From assembly GCF_026162425.1 (NCBI RefSeq), contig NZ_JAOBQJ010000001.1:310001-374000 (forward strand): a DNA stretch of 64,000 nucleotides, written 5' to 3'. Of the stretch, positions 40,975 to 49,802 are shown in pieces. The position numbers and the translations under genes are program-made. The notes under the pieces were generated by a model. It was not told the origin of the DNA. It saw nothing but the letters and a program-made list of their open reading frames with translations, and did not search any database. Numbering within the stretch: the stretch's first letter is position 1; each line of letters opens with the position of its first letter. This DNA is from Flexivirga meconopsidis (GTDB lineage Bacteria > Actinomycetota > Actinomycetes > Actinomycetales > Dermatophilaceae).

Positions 40975-43032
40975 ATGAGTGCAGTCCTGCCGAGTTACGC
41001 CGCGGGCCGTTGGTTCGCACCCGACGACGGCGCGCCGCTCCTCGACGCGAGCACCGGCGAGGAGATCGTGCGCGTCTCCAGCTCCGGCCTCGACTTCGCC
41101 GCGATGGTCGACTACGCGCGCCAGACCGGGGGACCGGCGATCCGGGCGCTCACCTTCCACGAGCGCGCAGCGCGACTCAAGGCGCTCGCCAAGACGCTGT
41201 CGGAGCGAGCCGTCAAGGACGCGTTCTACGATCTGTCCTTCCGGACCGGCGCCACGCAGCGCGACTCGATGGTCGACATCGACGGTGGCATCGGCACCTT
41301 GTTCGCCTATGCCAGCAAGGGCACGCGGGAGCTGCCCGACGGCAAGGTCGTGCTCGACGGCCCGGCCGAACCGCTAGGAAAGGGAGGCACTTTCGTCGGT
41401 CAGCACGTCTTCGTGTCGCGACCAGGAGTGGCCGTGCAGATCAACGCCTTCAACTTCCCCGTCTGGGGGATGCTCGAGAAGCTCGCGCCGGCCTTCCTCG
41501 CCGGACTGCCTTCCATCGTCAAGCCCGCGAGCCAGACCGCCTACCTCACCGAGGCCGTCGTGCGGCAGATCGTCGACTCCGGTCTGCTGCCGGCAGGGTC
41601 ACTGCAGTTGGTCAGTGGTTCGGCCGGCAACCTGCTCGACCACCTCGGCGCGCAGGACTCGGTGGCCTTCACCGGCTCGGCGCACACCGCCGACATCCTC
41701 CGCCAGCACCCGTCGGTGCTGCACGGGGGTGTGCAGTTCGGGGTCGAGGCCGACTCGCTCAACTGCTCGGTGCTCGGCACCGACGTCACCGTTGACGACC
41801 CGGAATTCGAACTGTTCGTCAAGGGCGTCGTCACCGAGATGACCGTCAAGGCCGGTCAGAAGTGCACCGCCATACGGCGGGTGATCGTGCCGGCCGGGAT
41901 CGCCGACGACGTCGTCGCCGCGATCAGTGACCGACTCGCCAAGGTCACCGTCGGCAAGGCCGATGCCGAGGGTGTGCGGATGGGCGCGCTTGCCTCGCTC
42001 GGCCAACGCGACGAGGTGCGCAAGGCAGTCGAGGCGCTGCGGACGTCGTCCGAGATCGTCTTCGGCAACCCGGACGACGTGACGGTCGTGGGAGCCGACG
42101 CCGAGAGCGGTGCGTTCATCTCGCCGATCCTGCTGCGCGCGCAAGACGGAGCCCGCGAGGTGCACGACGTCGAACCGTTCGGTCCGGTCAGCACCGTGAT
42201 CAGCTACGAAACCCTCGACGAGGCAATCGAACTCGCGGCTCGCGGCAAGGGCAGTCTTGCGGGTTCGGTCGTCACCCACGACCCGGAGGTCGCGCGCACG
42301 ATCGTGCTCGGCCTTGCTCCCTGGCACGGCCGGATCCTGGTGCTCGACCGGGACGATGCCGGTGAATCCACCGGGCACGGGTCGCCGCTGCCGATGCTGG
42401 TGCACGGGGGTCCAGGTCGTGCGGGCGGTGGAGAGGAGCTCGGTGGCATCCGCGGGGTGCTGCACCACATGCAACGCACCGCGATCCAGGGTTCGCCGGA
42501 CATGGTGACCGCGATCGGTGGGCGGTGGACCGCCGGTGCGCAGCGACGCGAAGGCGCCATACATCCCTTCCGGAAAAGCCTGGCAGAGCTGCAGATCGGC
42601 GACACGATCAGCAGCGCCCAGCGCGAGGTGACGCTGGAGGACATCAACACGTTTGCCGAATTCACCGGCGACACGTTCTACGCGCACACCGACCCCGCGG
42701 CCGCCGCGGCGAATCCGCTCTTCGGTGGCATCGTCGCCCACGGATACCTGGTCGTTTCACTTGCCGCCGGACTCTTCGTCGAGCCGAATCCGGGTCCGGT
42801 GCTGGCCAACTTCGGTGTCGACAACCTGCGCTTCCTCACCCCGGTGAAGGCCGGCGACACCATCGCCGTGACGCTCACGGTCAAGCAGGTCACCCCACGT
42901 CTGAATGCCGACTACGGCGAAGTGCGTTGGGATGCCGTTGTCGCCAACGCCGAGGGTGACCCCGTTGCGACGTATGACGTGCTCACCCTCGTGGCAAAGA
43001 CGTGGCCGCAGGAGGCCGACGACCAAGGCTGA
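40975..43032 (+). CDS. paaZ: Bifunctional oxepin-CoA hydrolase/aldehyde dehydrogenase
   Basis: A 685-residue protein that opens the oxepin-CoA ring and oxidises the aldehyde in phenylacetate breakdown. Residues 1-520 form an aldehyde dehydrogenase with catalytic Cys in GQKCTAIRR near residue 296 and Glu in EADSLNCS. The C-terminal 150 residues are a MaoC-like hot-dog hydratase (FAEFTGDTFYAHTD, with Asp and His at the active site). Length fits PaaZ exactly. The other paa genes are not in this window. The ATG at 40975 has a GGAG ribosome site. Confidence 0.94.
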   Translation: MSAVLPSYAAGRWFAPDDGAPLLDASTGEEIVRVSSSGLDFAAMVDYARQTGGPAIRALTFHERAARLKALAKTLSERAVKDAFYDLSFRTGATQRDSMVDIDGGIGTLFAYASKGTRELPDGKVVLDGPAEPLGKGGTFVGQHVFVSRPGVAVQINAFNFPVWGMLEKLAPAFLAGLPSIVKPASQTAYLTEAVVRQIVDSGLLPAGSLQLVSGSAGNLLDHLGAQDSVAFTGSAHTADILRQHPSVLHGGVQFGVEADSLNCSVLGTDVTVDDPEFELFVKGVVTEMTVKAGQKCTAIRRVIVPAGIADDVVAAISDRLAKVTVGKADAEGVRMGALASLGQRDEVRKAVEALRTSSEIVFGNPDDVTVVGADAESGAFISPILLRAQDGAREVHDVEPFGPVSTVISYETLDEAIELAARGKGSLAGSVVTHDPEVARTIVLGLAPWHGRILVLDRDDAGESTGHGSPLPMLVHGGPGRAGGGEELGGIRGVLHHMQRTAIQGSPDMVTAIGGRWTAGAQRREGAIHPFRKSLAELQIGDTISSAQREVTLEDINTFAEFTGDTFYAHTDPAAAAANPLFGGIVAHGYLVVSLAAGLFVEPNPGPVLANFGVDNLRFLTPVKAGDTIAVTLTVKQVTPRLNADYGEVRWDAVVANAEGDPVATYDVLTLVAKTWPQEADDQG

Positions 43033-43061
43033 GCGGTACCCGGTTTACCACGCAGGCCAGG

Positions 43062-43080
43062 TGAGGTTAGCCTTACCTCA
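43062..43080 (+). promoter_or_regulatory. DtxR/IdeR iron box over a leaderless promoter
   Basis: TGAGGTTAGCCTTACCTCA is a 19-bp inverted repeat with one mismatch that matches the DtxR/IdeR consensus (TTAGGTTAGSCTAACCTAA) well. It contains the -10 TAGCCT (43068-43073), which ends 6 nt before the ATG of the iron-binding lipoprotein. Iron-loaded DtxR would block the promoter. Confidence 0.88.
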
Positions 43081-44132
43081 TGCTCGAGAACCGAACGTCC
43101 CGCCGTGCCCTTATCGCCGGCACCGCCGCTCTTCTTGTCGCAGGTCTGACCGCCTGCGGCTCGTCCTCAGGAGGCAGCGCCGGCGCATCCGGCACCGGCT
43201 CCGCGTCCGGCAAGGGTGCCTCCTTCACCCCGGTCACGATCAAGAGCGCCCTCGGCGACGCGAAGATCTCCGAGAAGCCGAAGCGGGTGGTCACGCTCGG
43301 GCAGGGTTCGACCGAGACCGCGATCGCGCTCGGGGTGACTCCGGTCGGCATGGAGTCCTACCCCTGGGGCAGCGACCAGAAGACCGGCTATCTGCCGTGG
43401 ATCTACGACGCGGTGAAGGCCAAGAACGGCACGCTGCCCAAGCAGTTCACCGGAGGCACCGAGCTGGACATCGAGGCGATCCTCGAGCTCGACCCCGACG
43501 TCATCCTGGCCCCGTGGTCGGGCATCACGCAGGCGCAGTACGACAAGCTCAAGGAGATCGCGCCGACCGTCGCCTATCCCGACAAGGCGTGGAGCACCGA
43601 TTGGGATCAGCAGATCACCACGATCGGTCAGGCGCTCGGTGAGTCTGACAAGGCCAAGGGCTTGATCACCACGATCGACGACCAACTCGCGCAGGTCGCC
43701 AAGACCCACCCGAAGTATGCCGACACCAGCTTCGTCTACACCTACACCGACGGGCCGGGGACGCTCGGAGTCTTCCTGCCCACCGAGCAGCGCTCGGCGA
43801 TGCTCACCAAGATGGGCCTCAAGGTCGATCCGGTCGTGAAGACGTTGAAGGAGAAGGACGGCACCGACTCCGCCGTCATCGGCCTGGAGAACGCCGACAA
43901 AATCTCGAAGGCCGACCTGATGTTTACCTTCTACTCCGACGCGAAGACCAAGAAGAGCATCGAGGCGCAGCCTCTCTACGCGAAAATACCTGCCGTCAAA
44001 CGTGGTTCGGTCGTGAGCAGCGACGACCCGTCGTTCGTCACCGCATCGTCGATGATCAATCCGCTCACGGTGCCGTGGGTGATCAAGCGCTACCCGCCGA
44101 TGATCGACGCGGCCATCGCGAAGGTTGGCTGA
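43080..44132 (+). CDS. Iron-siderophore ABC transporter substrate-binding lipoprotein
   Basis: The 350-residue product is exported and lipid-anchored: residues 1-25 form a signal with lipobox LTAC (C26). The mature part is the two-lobed helical-backbone fold of FecB/FhuD proteins, starting with the cleft motif KRVVTLGQGSTETAIALG and ending in the C-lobe. It binds a ferric siderophore outside the membrane. The four-gene operon with two permeases and an ATPase is iron-controlled: a DtxR box overlaps its leaderless promoter. It overlaps the next gene by 8 bp. Confidence 0.94.
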   Translation: MLENRTSRRALIAGTAALLVAGLTACGSSSGGSAGASGTGSASGKGASFTPVTIKSALGDAKISEKPKRVVTLGQGSTETAIALGVTPVGMESYPWGSDQKTGYLPWIYDAVKAKNGTLPKQFTGGTELDIEAILELDPDVILAPWSGITQAQYDKLKEIAPTVAYPDKAWSTDWDQQITTIGQALGESDKAKGLITTIDDQLAQVAKTHPKYADTSFVYTYTDGPGTLGVFLPTEQRSAMLTKMGLKVDPVVKTLKEKDGTDSAVIGLENADKISKADLMFTFYSDAKTKKSIEAQPLYAKIPAVKRGSVVSSDDPSFVTASSMINPLTVPWVIKRYPPMIDAAIAKVG

Positions 44133-45153
44133 CACCCGCACGCTCACCCGGCAGGAAGCCCCGGCGGCGGGCTTCCTGCCGTGGCGCGTGCCCGCACTGG
44201 CCGCCTTGGTGGCGCTGCTTCTCGTCGCAGTGCTGCTCAGTCTCGCCTTCGGCTCGAAGGCGCTGTCCTTCGGGCAGATCTGGACGGCGGTCGGCGGCGG
44301 AGGCCCGGAGCACGTCCGCGACGTGCTCGACAGCCGGGTGCCACGAACCGTGCTCGGTCTGCTGGTGGGGGGCTGCCTGGCCGTGGCCGGCGTCGTCATG
44401 CAGGGGCTGTCCCGCAACCCGCTCGGCGACCCCGGGTTGCTCGGGGTCAACGCCGGCGCAGCCACCGGCATCGTCGTCTCGACGGCGTTCCTGCACCTGC
44501 CCGGCAGCCCCACCTGGGCGGCTTTGCCGGGCGCGTTCCTGGCGATGCTGATCGTCACGACGATGGGGTCGGGGCGGCGCGGCGTGGTGCCGGTGCGGCT
44601 GGTCCTCTCCGGTGCCGTGGTGACTGCGGTGCTCACGGCAGTCATCCAGGCGATCACTCTCACCCACCCGAATGCCTTTGACGATTACCGCTATTGGGCC
44701 GTCGGCTCACTTGCCGGCGGCGGCGCCGACGTCATGGAAATCCTCCCGTGGGCGATCATCGGCCTGGTGGTCGCCGGTCTGCTCGCCACCTCGCTCAACG
44801 CGCTGGCGCTCGGGGAGGAGATAGCCATCTCGCTGGGCTCCAATCCGGCCGTGACGCGCTGGGCCGGCATCGCCGCGGCGACGGTGTTGTCCGCGGCCGC
44901 CACCTCGGCCGCCGGGCCAATCGCGTTCGTGGGCCTTGCCGTTCCGCATCTTGCTCGTGCCATCGTCGGCCCGGATCATCGCTGGCAGTTGCCGGCGGCA
45001 CTGCTGATCGGACCCAGCCTGCTGCTGATCGCCGACGTCGTCGGCCGGCTGTTGTTGCGCCCGCAGGAGTTGCAGGTCGGCGTGGTCACCGCGTTCGTCG
45101 GCGCGCCGGTGCTGTTGTGGCTGGTCCGGCGGACGGCGGGTGAGTCGTCGTGA
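44125..45153 (+). CDS. FecCD-type ABC permease, first subunit
   Basis: A 342-residue permease with about 10 membrane helices. The family landmarks LRVPR-like (DSRVPRTVLGLLVGG), MQGLSRNPLGDPGLLGVNAGA and GPIAFVGLAVPHLAR are all present. The likely start is TTG at 44125, overlapping the upstream stop by 8 bp and indicating translational coupling. It forms the channel with the next permease and passes ferric siderophore into the cytosol. Confidence 0.93.
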   Translation: MADTRTLTRQEAPAAGFLPWRVPALAALVALLLVAVLLSLAFGSKALSFGQIWTAVGGGGPEHVRDVLDSRVPRTVLGLLVGGCLAVAGVVMQGLSRNPLGDPGLLGVNAGAATGIVVSTAFLHLPGSPTWAALPGAFLAMLIVTTMGSGRRGVVPVRLVLSGAVVTAVLTAVIQAITLTHPNAFDDYRYWAVGSLAGGGADVMEILPWAIIGLVVAGLLATSLNALALGEEIAISLGSNPAVTRWAGIAAATVLSAAATSAAGPIAFVGLAVPHLARAIVGPDHRWQLPAALLIGPSLLLIADVVGRLLLRPQELQVGVVTAFVGAPVLLWLVRRTAGESS

Positions 45154-46196
45154 GTGCCGTGGACGGTCTGTCGACCCGTCGGGTCGGTATGACGGGGCGC
45201 GTCGTGCTGCACGTCAGCCCGCGAGCGGTGGTCGTCGGCGCGGTGACTCTCGCGCTCCTGGTCGTGCTGGGCATCCTGACCCTGACGATGGGCAAACTGG
45301 GCATCCCGCCCGGTGGGTTGTGGACCGCGATCAGCGGGCACGCCGACGGCAAGGAGAAGTTCGTCTTCGAGGAGCTGCGCGGGCCGCGCCTTTCCGTGGC
45401 GGTCGGCGCGGGCGCGGCGCTCGGCGTCTCCGGTCTGCTCTTCCAGTCCGGCACCCGCAACCCGTTGGCAAGTCCCGACGTTGTCGGCATGACGGCGGGT
45501 GCCGGCGCTGGAGCCGTCGTGGCGAGTCTGTGGATCCCATTGCTACCGCTCGGCATCGGCGCATTTGCGGGCGCCGCAGTCGCCGCCGCACTCGTCTACC
45601 TTTCCACGGGCAGCGGATTTGCGGTGCCCAGCCGGATCATCCTCGCCGGGGTAGGCGTCTCCGCGATGGCGACCGCCTTCATCCAGTACGTCGTCATGGT
45701 CAAGGACCAGGACGAGTCCCTTTCACTGGCGGGCTATCTCGCCGGCACCCTGTCGGCCCGCACCTGGGGGCAGGCACAGTTCGTCGGCCTGGCGTGTCTG
45801 GTGCTGCTGCCGTGTGCGCTCGCGCTGGGCCCGCGGCTGCGCCTGATGGAGCTGGGCGACGCAATGGCCGACTCGCTCGGCGCCCGCGCCGGTCGCACTC
45901 GCAGTCTCGCCATCCTGATCGCCGTCGCACTGTGCGCGGCCGCGGTGAGCGCTGCCGGCCCGATCGCGTTCGTCGCGCTCACCGCGCCGCAGATCGCCCG
46001 CAGGCTGGTCGGCGGTCCGCACGGCGCGGTTGTGGTCTCGGCGTTGACCGGTGCGGTCGTCCTGGTCGCCGCCGACCTGTGGGTCCAGCAGGCCGGCTGG
46101 CTCGGTGACCTGCCGGTCGGCATCCTCACCGCCGCGTTCGGCGGCGTCTACCTCGGGGTCCTGCTCGTGAAGGAATGGAAGAAGGGAAGCGCATGA
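45150..46196 (+). CDS. FecCD-type ABC permease, second subunit
   Basis: The 348-residue partner permease. It has the same family signatures: LRGPRLSVAVGAGAALGVSG, FQSGTRNPLASPDVVG and GPIAFVALTAPQIARRL. The short hydrophilic N-terminus (DGLSTRRVGMTGR) precedes about 10 helices. The GTG overlaps the first permease stop (GTGA), and its own stop overlaps the ATPase start (ATGA), so the operon is tightly coupled. Confidence 0.93.
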   Translation: MSAVDGLSTRRVGMTGRVVLHVSPRAVVVGAVTLALLVVLGILTLTMGKLGIPPGGLWTAISGHADGKEKFVFEELRGPRLSVAVGAGAALGVSGLLFQSGTRNPLASPDVVGMTAGAGAGAVVASLWIPLLPLGIGAFAGAAVAAALVYLSTGSGFAVPSRIILAGVGVSAMATAFIQYVVMVKDQDESLSLAGYLAGTLSARTWGQAQFVGLACLVLLPCALALGPRLRLMELGDAMADSLGARAGRTRSLAILIAVALCAAAVSAAGPIAFVALTAPQIARRLVGGPHGAVVVSALTGAVVLVAADLWVQQAGWLGDLPVGILTAAFGGVYLGVLLVKEWKKGSA

Positions 46197-47044
46197 ACCG
46201 CCTCGCCGCGCGTGGCCTCACGCTGTCCTACGGCAACCGGGTGGTCTGTCGTGACCTCACCCTCGACCTGCCCGACGGGGCGGTGACCGCGGTGATCGGC
46301 CCGAACGGCTGTGGCAAGTCGACGCTACTCAAGGCGCTCGGCCGGGTACTGACCCCGACCTCCGGGCAGGTGCTGCTCGACGGACGGCCGGCAGCGTCAT
46401 ACAAGACCAAGGAGGCGGCACGGGTGGTCGCGATGCTGCCGCAGACGCCGGTCGTCCCGGAGCAGATCACCGTGCGAGATCTGGTGGGGCGCGGTCGTTT
46501 TCCCTATCACTCGCTGCTGCGGCAGTGGTCGCCGGACGATGACGAGGCGGTGCAGAGCGCGATGGAGCGGGCGGGGGTGGCTGACCTTGCGACGCGTCCG
46601 GTCGCGGAGCTGTCCGGCGGTCAGCGACAGCGCGTCTGGCTTGCCATGGTCGTCGCCCAGCGCACTCCCGTGCTGCTGCTCGACGAGCCGACGACCTACC
46701 TCGACGTCGCGCACCAATACGAAGTGCTCGACCTGTGCCGTGACCTACGCGACCTCGGCATCACGGTCGTCGCCGTGCTGCACGACCTCAATCAGGCGGC
46801 TCGATACGCCGACCACCTGGTGGTGATGAATTCCGGCGACGTCATCGCGCAGGGCGCGCCCGGGGACGTGCTCAGCGCCGACCTCGTGCAGGAGGTGTTC
46901 GAGCTCGCGAGCACCGTCATACCGGACCCCGAGACGGGCACTCCGATGGTGGTGCCGCGGGCCCGCGCTACCGCCCGGTCGGTGAGCGGTCGAAGCGATG
47001 CACCATCGGCGGCAACACCAGCAGCATCCCCGTCGACCAGGTGA
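46193..47044 (+). CDS. Iron-siderophore ABC transporter ATPase
   Basis: A 283-residue ABC ATPase. Walker A is GPNGCGKST, the signature motif is LSGGQRQRV, Walker B is LLLDEPTTYLD, and the H-loop is in VLHDLN; all are complete. It powers uptake through the two permeases. The last 20 residues (GRSDAPSAATPAASPSTR) extend past the fold and overlap the 3' end of the convergent CPBP protease gene by 77 bp. Confidence 0.94.
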   Translation: MNRLAARGLTLSYGNRVVCRDLTLDLPDGAVTAVIGPNGCGKSTLLKALGRVLTPTSGQVLLDGRPAASYKTKEAARVVAMLPQTPVVPEQITVRDLVGRGRFPYHSLLRQWSPDDDEAVQSAMERAGVADLATRPVAELSGGQRQRVWLAMVVAQRTPVLLLDEPTTYLDVAHQYEVLDLCRDLRDLGITVVAVLHDLNQAARYADHLVVMNSGDVIAQGAPGDVLSADLVQEVFELASTVIPDPETGTPMVVPRARATARSVSGRSDAPSAATPAASPSTR

Positions 47045-47681
47045 GATGTATGACGGCAGGCCCGATCACATCGCCGGTGGCACGCCGGTCGAGCGCGGTG
47101 ATCGTGCCGAGCACCCCTGCTGCAAAGACCAACATCGGATTGCCGGTGGCGCAGGTGACGAGGGTGTAGATGGCCGTGCTCGTCAGGACCGGGTGCACGC
47201 CCGGCAGATCGACCGCGTCGTAGAGCGGGCCCCGGAAGAACAACTCCTCGGTGACGCCGGTGAGTAGCGCCAGCCCGATGACCGTTGGCAGCGAGCCGTG
47301 CCTGGCGTGGTCGACGACGGCACGAATCCGGTCCCGTAGCAATGGGATCCGGGTAGTCACGACCGCACCCGCCGAGAAGACCGCGACCGCGCCCGCCCCG
47401 ATGATGGCCGGCCGCACCACCGACCGCGTCAGCGTCGCCGGTCGCACCAGTTGACGCAGTGGCCGAGGGGAGCCGGCGACGGCGCCCGCGGTCCAGGTCG
47501 AGGCGAGGACCACCGTCCACCGCCGAAACTTCCGGCCACCCGGCGGGCTGGTGATGGCGGTGCGCAGCACCGGCGCGCCCGCGGCAATGGTCACCGCACT
47601 CGCCCAGCGCGCTCGCCGCAAGGCCGCCGGGCGGCGGCTGCCACGCGCGAAAGTCCCCATGGAACCGACCAATCCAGCCAC
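46968..47681 (-). CDS. CPBP-family intramembrane metalloprotease
   Basis: A 237-residue membrane protein of the CAAX/CPBP family. The catalytic motif TEELFFRG (EExxxR) and a second histidine motif HLTWS are visible in the last third. Several hydrophobic segments surround them. Bacterial members process or modify peptides in the membrane; some relate to bacteriocin immunity. The start is uncertain: a GTG at 47681 or an ATG at 47660. Its 3' end overlaps the ABC ATPase gene by 77 bp. Confidence 0.85.
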   Translation of the reverse strand: MAGLVGSMGTFARGSRRPAALRRARWASAVTIAAGAPVLRTAITSPPGGRKFRRWTVVLASTWTAGAVAGSPRPLRQLVRPATLTRSVVRPAIIGAGAVAVFSAGAVVTTRIPLLRDRIRAVVDHARHGSLPTVIGLALLTGVTEELFFRGPLYDAVDLPGVHPVLTSTAIYTLVTCATGNPMLVFAAGVLGTITALDRRATGDVIGPAVIHLTWSTGMLLVLPPMVHRFDRSPTGR

Positions 47682-47772
47682 GCGGCCACTTTAGACACAA
47701 CGGCTGGGCGACCGACCATGCCATCCGTTGGGGTGAGGCGGCGCGGCGGCGAGGTGCTCTACTGTCTCGATC

Positions 47773-48756
47773 GTGGCTGCCCAGACGCGTCAAGGCGTGC
47801 TTGTGACCGGTGCGAGTGGATACGTCGGCGGCCGGCTGATCCCGCTACTGGTCGATGAGGGACTCCAGGTGCGCGCGGCGTTCTTACCCGATGAGGACGC
47901 CGACCGGTTTCCGTGGTCGGACCGGGTCGAGGTGGTGCGGATGGACGCACTCGACCCGGATTCGGTGGCGAGTGCGGTCGACGGCGTCGACGCCGTCTAC
48001 TACCTGATCCACGGGATGGGCGGCGACGACTTCGTCGCCAAGGACCGGCAGAGCGCACAGATCCTTGCGCAGGCAGCTCGCGAGGCCGGGGTCGGGCGGC
48101 TGGTCTACCTGTCCGGCATCGTGCCCGATGTCGACGACCAGGACGAGCTGTCCGACCACATCACCTCCCGTCGTGAGGTTGAGCAGATCCTCACCGACTC
48201 CGGCATCCACACCGTCGCGCTCCGCGCGGCCATCCTGCTGGGTAGCGCGTCGACGTCATACGAGATCGTCCGGCAGATCTCCGAACGCCTTCCCGTGCAA
48301 GCGATTCCGACCTGGATGGACTCACGAGTGCAGCCGATCGCGGTCGACGATGCGCTCGCCGCGCTCGTAGGTGCGCTTTCGGTGGAAGGCAGCTCTCGCT
48401 CCTACGACATCGGTGGGCCCGAGGTGCTCACCTACGCGGAGCTGCTCGACAGATTTGCCGCCGACGCCGACATCGACCGCAAGCAGGTCAAGGTGCCTCT
48501 GGTCCCTACTGCGGTCGTGGGCAAACTCACCGGCCTGATCACCGACGTACCAGCTCCGACGGTCGAGGCGCTCGTCGAGAGCCTGCACCACGACATGGTG
48601 GCCCACGAGGACGACTTTCGCGCCGACCTGCTCGCCGACGGCCACCGGCTCACCGAGCTGGACGACGCCCTGCGCCGGGCACGGGGTGATGATCCGGATG
48701 ATCCCCTCGCGCCGCGCCGCACGGACCCCGAGTGGGCCAGTTCCCACCCGGCGTGA
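47773..48756 (+). CDS. NAD(P)-binding SDR/NmrA-like protein
   Basis: A 327-residue extended short-chain dehydrogenase-like protein. The cofactor motif is VLVTGASGYVGGRLIPLL, and a YYLIHGMGG segment replaces the usual active-site loop. The tyrosine of the YxxxK triad is not clear, so it may bind NAD(P) without classical SDR catalysis, as in NmrA-type proteins. The acidic C-terminal tail is disordered. The GTG start is fixed by TACTGT (47760-47765), 7 nt upstream. Confidence 0.88.
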   Translation: MAAQTRQGVLVTGASGYVGGRLIPLLVDEGLQVRAAFLPDEDADRFPWSDRVEVVRMDALDPDSVASAVDGVDAVYYLIHGMGGDDFVAKDRQSAQILAQAAREAGVGRLVYLSGIVPDVDDQDELSDHITSRREVEQILTDSGIHTVALRAAILLGSASTSYEIVRQISERLPVQAIPTWMDSRVQPIAVDDALAALVGALSVEGSSRSYDIGGPEVLTYAELLDRFAADADIDRKQVKVPLVPTAVVGKLTGLITDVPAPTVEALVESLHHDMVAHEDDFRADLLADGHRLTELDDALRRARGDDPDDPLAPRRTDPEWASSHPA

Positions 48757-48815
48757 GCCGAGCCGCATACGCTTGGCAGCAAACCTGATCCGTTGCACAC
48801 GAGAGGAATTCGGCG

Positions 48816-49163
48816 ATGTCGACCCCTTACGACAACGACCCGCAGCGGCCCGATCTCGGCCGAGCCGAGCAACGTGCCGGCGATGTCCGTGAGGGCGACC
48901 TCCGGCAGGACCGGGCCGTCGAGCGCGGCGGTCACGGCGGATTCATCGCCGGCCTGGTGATCGCGGCGATTCTGTTGATCCTCATGGTCATCTTCATGTC
49001 GCAGAACTCCGCGAGCACCACCGTCAGCTTCTTCGGCTGGGAGGGGACGGTGTCGCTTGCAGTCGCGCTGCTCGTGGCGTTCGTCGCCGGGGTGTTGCTC
49101 GTCGCGATCCCCGGCTACCTGCGCGTGCTGCAGCTGAAGCACCGGGTGCGCAAGCTGCGCTGA
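48816..49163 (+). CDS. LapA-domain (DUF1049) membrane protein
   Basis: This 115-residue protein has a charged N-terminal tail and two membrane helices: GGFIAGLVIAAILLILMVIF and VSLAVALLVAFVAGVLLV. The loop between them (SQNSASTTVSFFGWEG) is the LapA signature. The C-terminal end is positively charged and cytosolic. In E. coli LapA works with LapB in lipopolysaccharide control; the role in Gram-positives is unclear. A GAGAGGAA ribosome site precedes the ATG. Confidence 0.87.
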   Translation: MSTPYDNDPQRPDLGRAEQRAGDVREGDLRQDRAVERGGHGGFIAGLVIAAILLILMVIFMSQNSASTTVSFFGWEGTVSLAVALLVAFVAGVLLVAIPGYLRVLQLKHRVRKLR

Positions 49164-49187
49164 CCCGCTCCGGCTACCGTCGCGGGA

Positions 49188-49350
49188 TCAGCCGAGTTGC
49201 CCGGCAAGCCAGGCGAGCGTGACCGGCAGTGCGTCGGCCTGGTAACCCTTCGCGTGACGGGCGCCCGGGATCGTCTGCACGACTGACGGGACACGGTGCT
49301 CGGTCAGCGCGGCGCCGAGGCGACCGACTCCCGCGACGGGGACGAATCGC
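49188..49350 (-). pseudogene. Alpha/beta hydrolase C-terminal remnant
   Basis: The minus strand encodes only the last strand and helix of an alpha/beta hydrolase: FVPVAGVGRLGAALTEHRVP and PGARHAKGYQADALPVTLAW, where the histidine would be the catalytic one. The frame loses similarity beyond about 49350, where it meets the tail of another broken gene on the plus strand. Confidence 0.6.
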
Positions 49351-49443
49351 GGTCCGAAGACCGTCTTCAACGGCGACCGGCTGCTACAGGTCCTCGACCC
49401 GTTCGGCAACCTGATCGGCTTCGTTACCCGGAGCCGCAGCTGA
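49351..49443 (+). pseudogene. VOC/glyoxalase-like C-terminal remnant
   Basis: A 28-residue tail without a start (KTVFNGDRLLQVLDPFGNLI, ending RSRS) has the final beta-alpha-beta unit of a VOC protein, with the metal-ligand-type DPFGN segment. It abuts the hydrolase remnant on the opposite strand, so the two broken 3' ends face apart from a junction near 49350. Confidence 0.55.
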
Positions 49444-49463
49444 CTCCGGTCGGCGGTGTCGGC

Positions 49464-49718
49464 TCAGTGCCCGAGCTCGCGGATGCGCAGCCACTCCACA
49501 GCGTCGGCTGGGCGCATCGGCGACTCGAGGTCCTGCTCGCAGAGCGTGCCGATGAGCTCGTGCAGAGCGGTGCGTTCGTCGTCGAGGATGCCACTTCGGG
49601 TCAGTGACTCCAGTGTGTAGGTCGCCTGCCGCAGCAGGTCGCCGGTCGTCCAGTCTGCCTCCGGCATCGGGTATTGCCGTTCCCGGATCGACCAGAGCAC
49701 TCGGTCCATCAGCTTCAT
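49464..49718 (-). CDS. Small uncharacterised protein
   Basis: This 84-residue acidic protein starts at an ATG with GGGAGG just upstream. It is helical in pattern (RQATYTLESLTRSGIL, AVEWLRIRELGH) with one cysteine. I do not recognise a family. It is divergent from the MFS efflux gene by 84 bp. Good codon use and a ribosome site support its being a real gene. Confidence 0.6.
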   Translation of the reverse strand: MKLMDRVLWSIRERQYPMPEADWTTGDLLRQATYTLESLTRSGILDDERTALHELIGTLCEQDLESPMRPADAVEWLRIRELGH

Positions 49719-49802
49719 GCCTCCCAGCGTCGCTGGCGTTGCTGCGTGCCGCCTGAAGGACCCCTCTACGCCAGGTAGGTATCAGTCATAGGCTGTCGAT
49801 CG

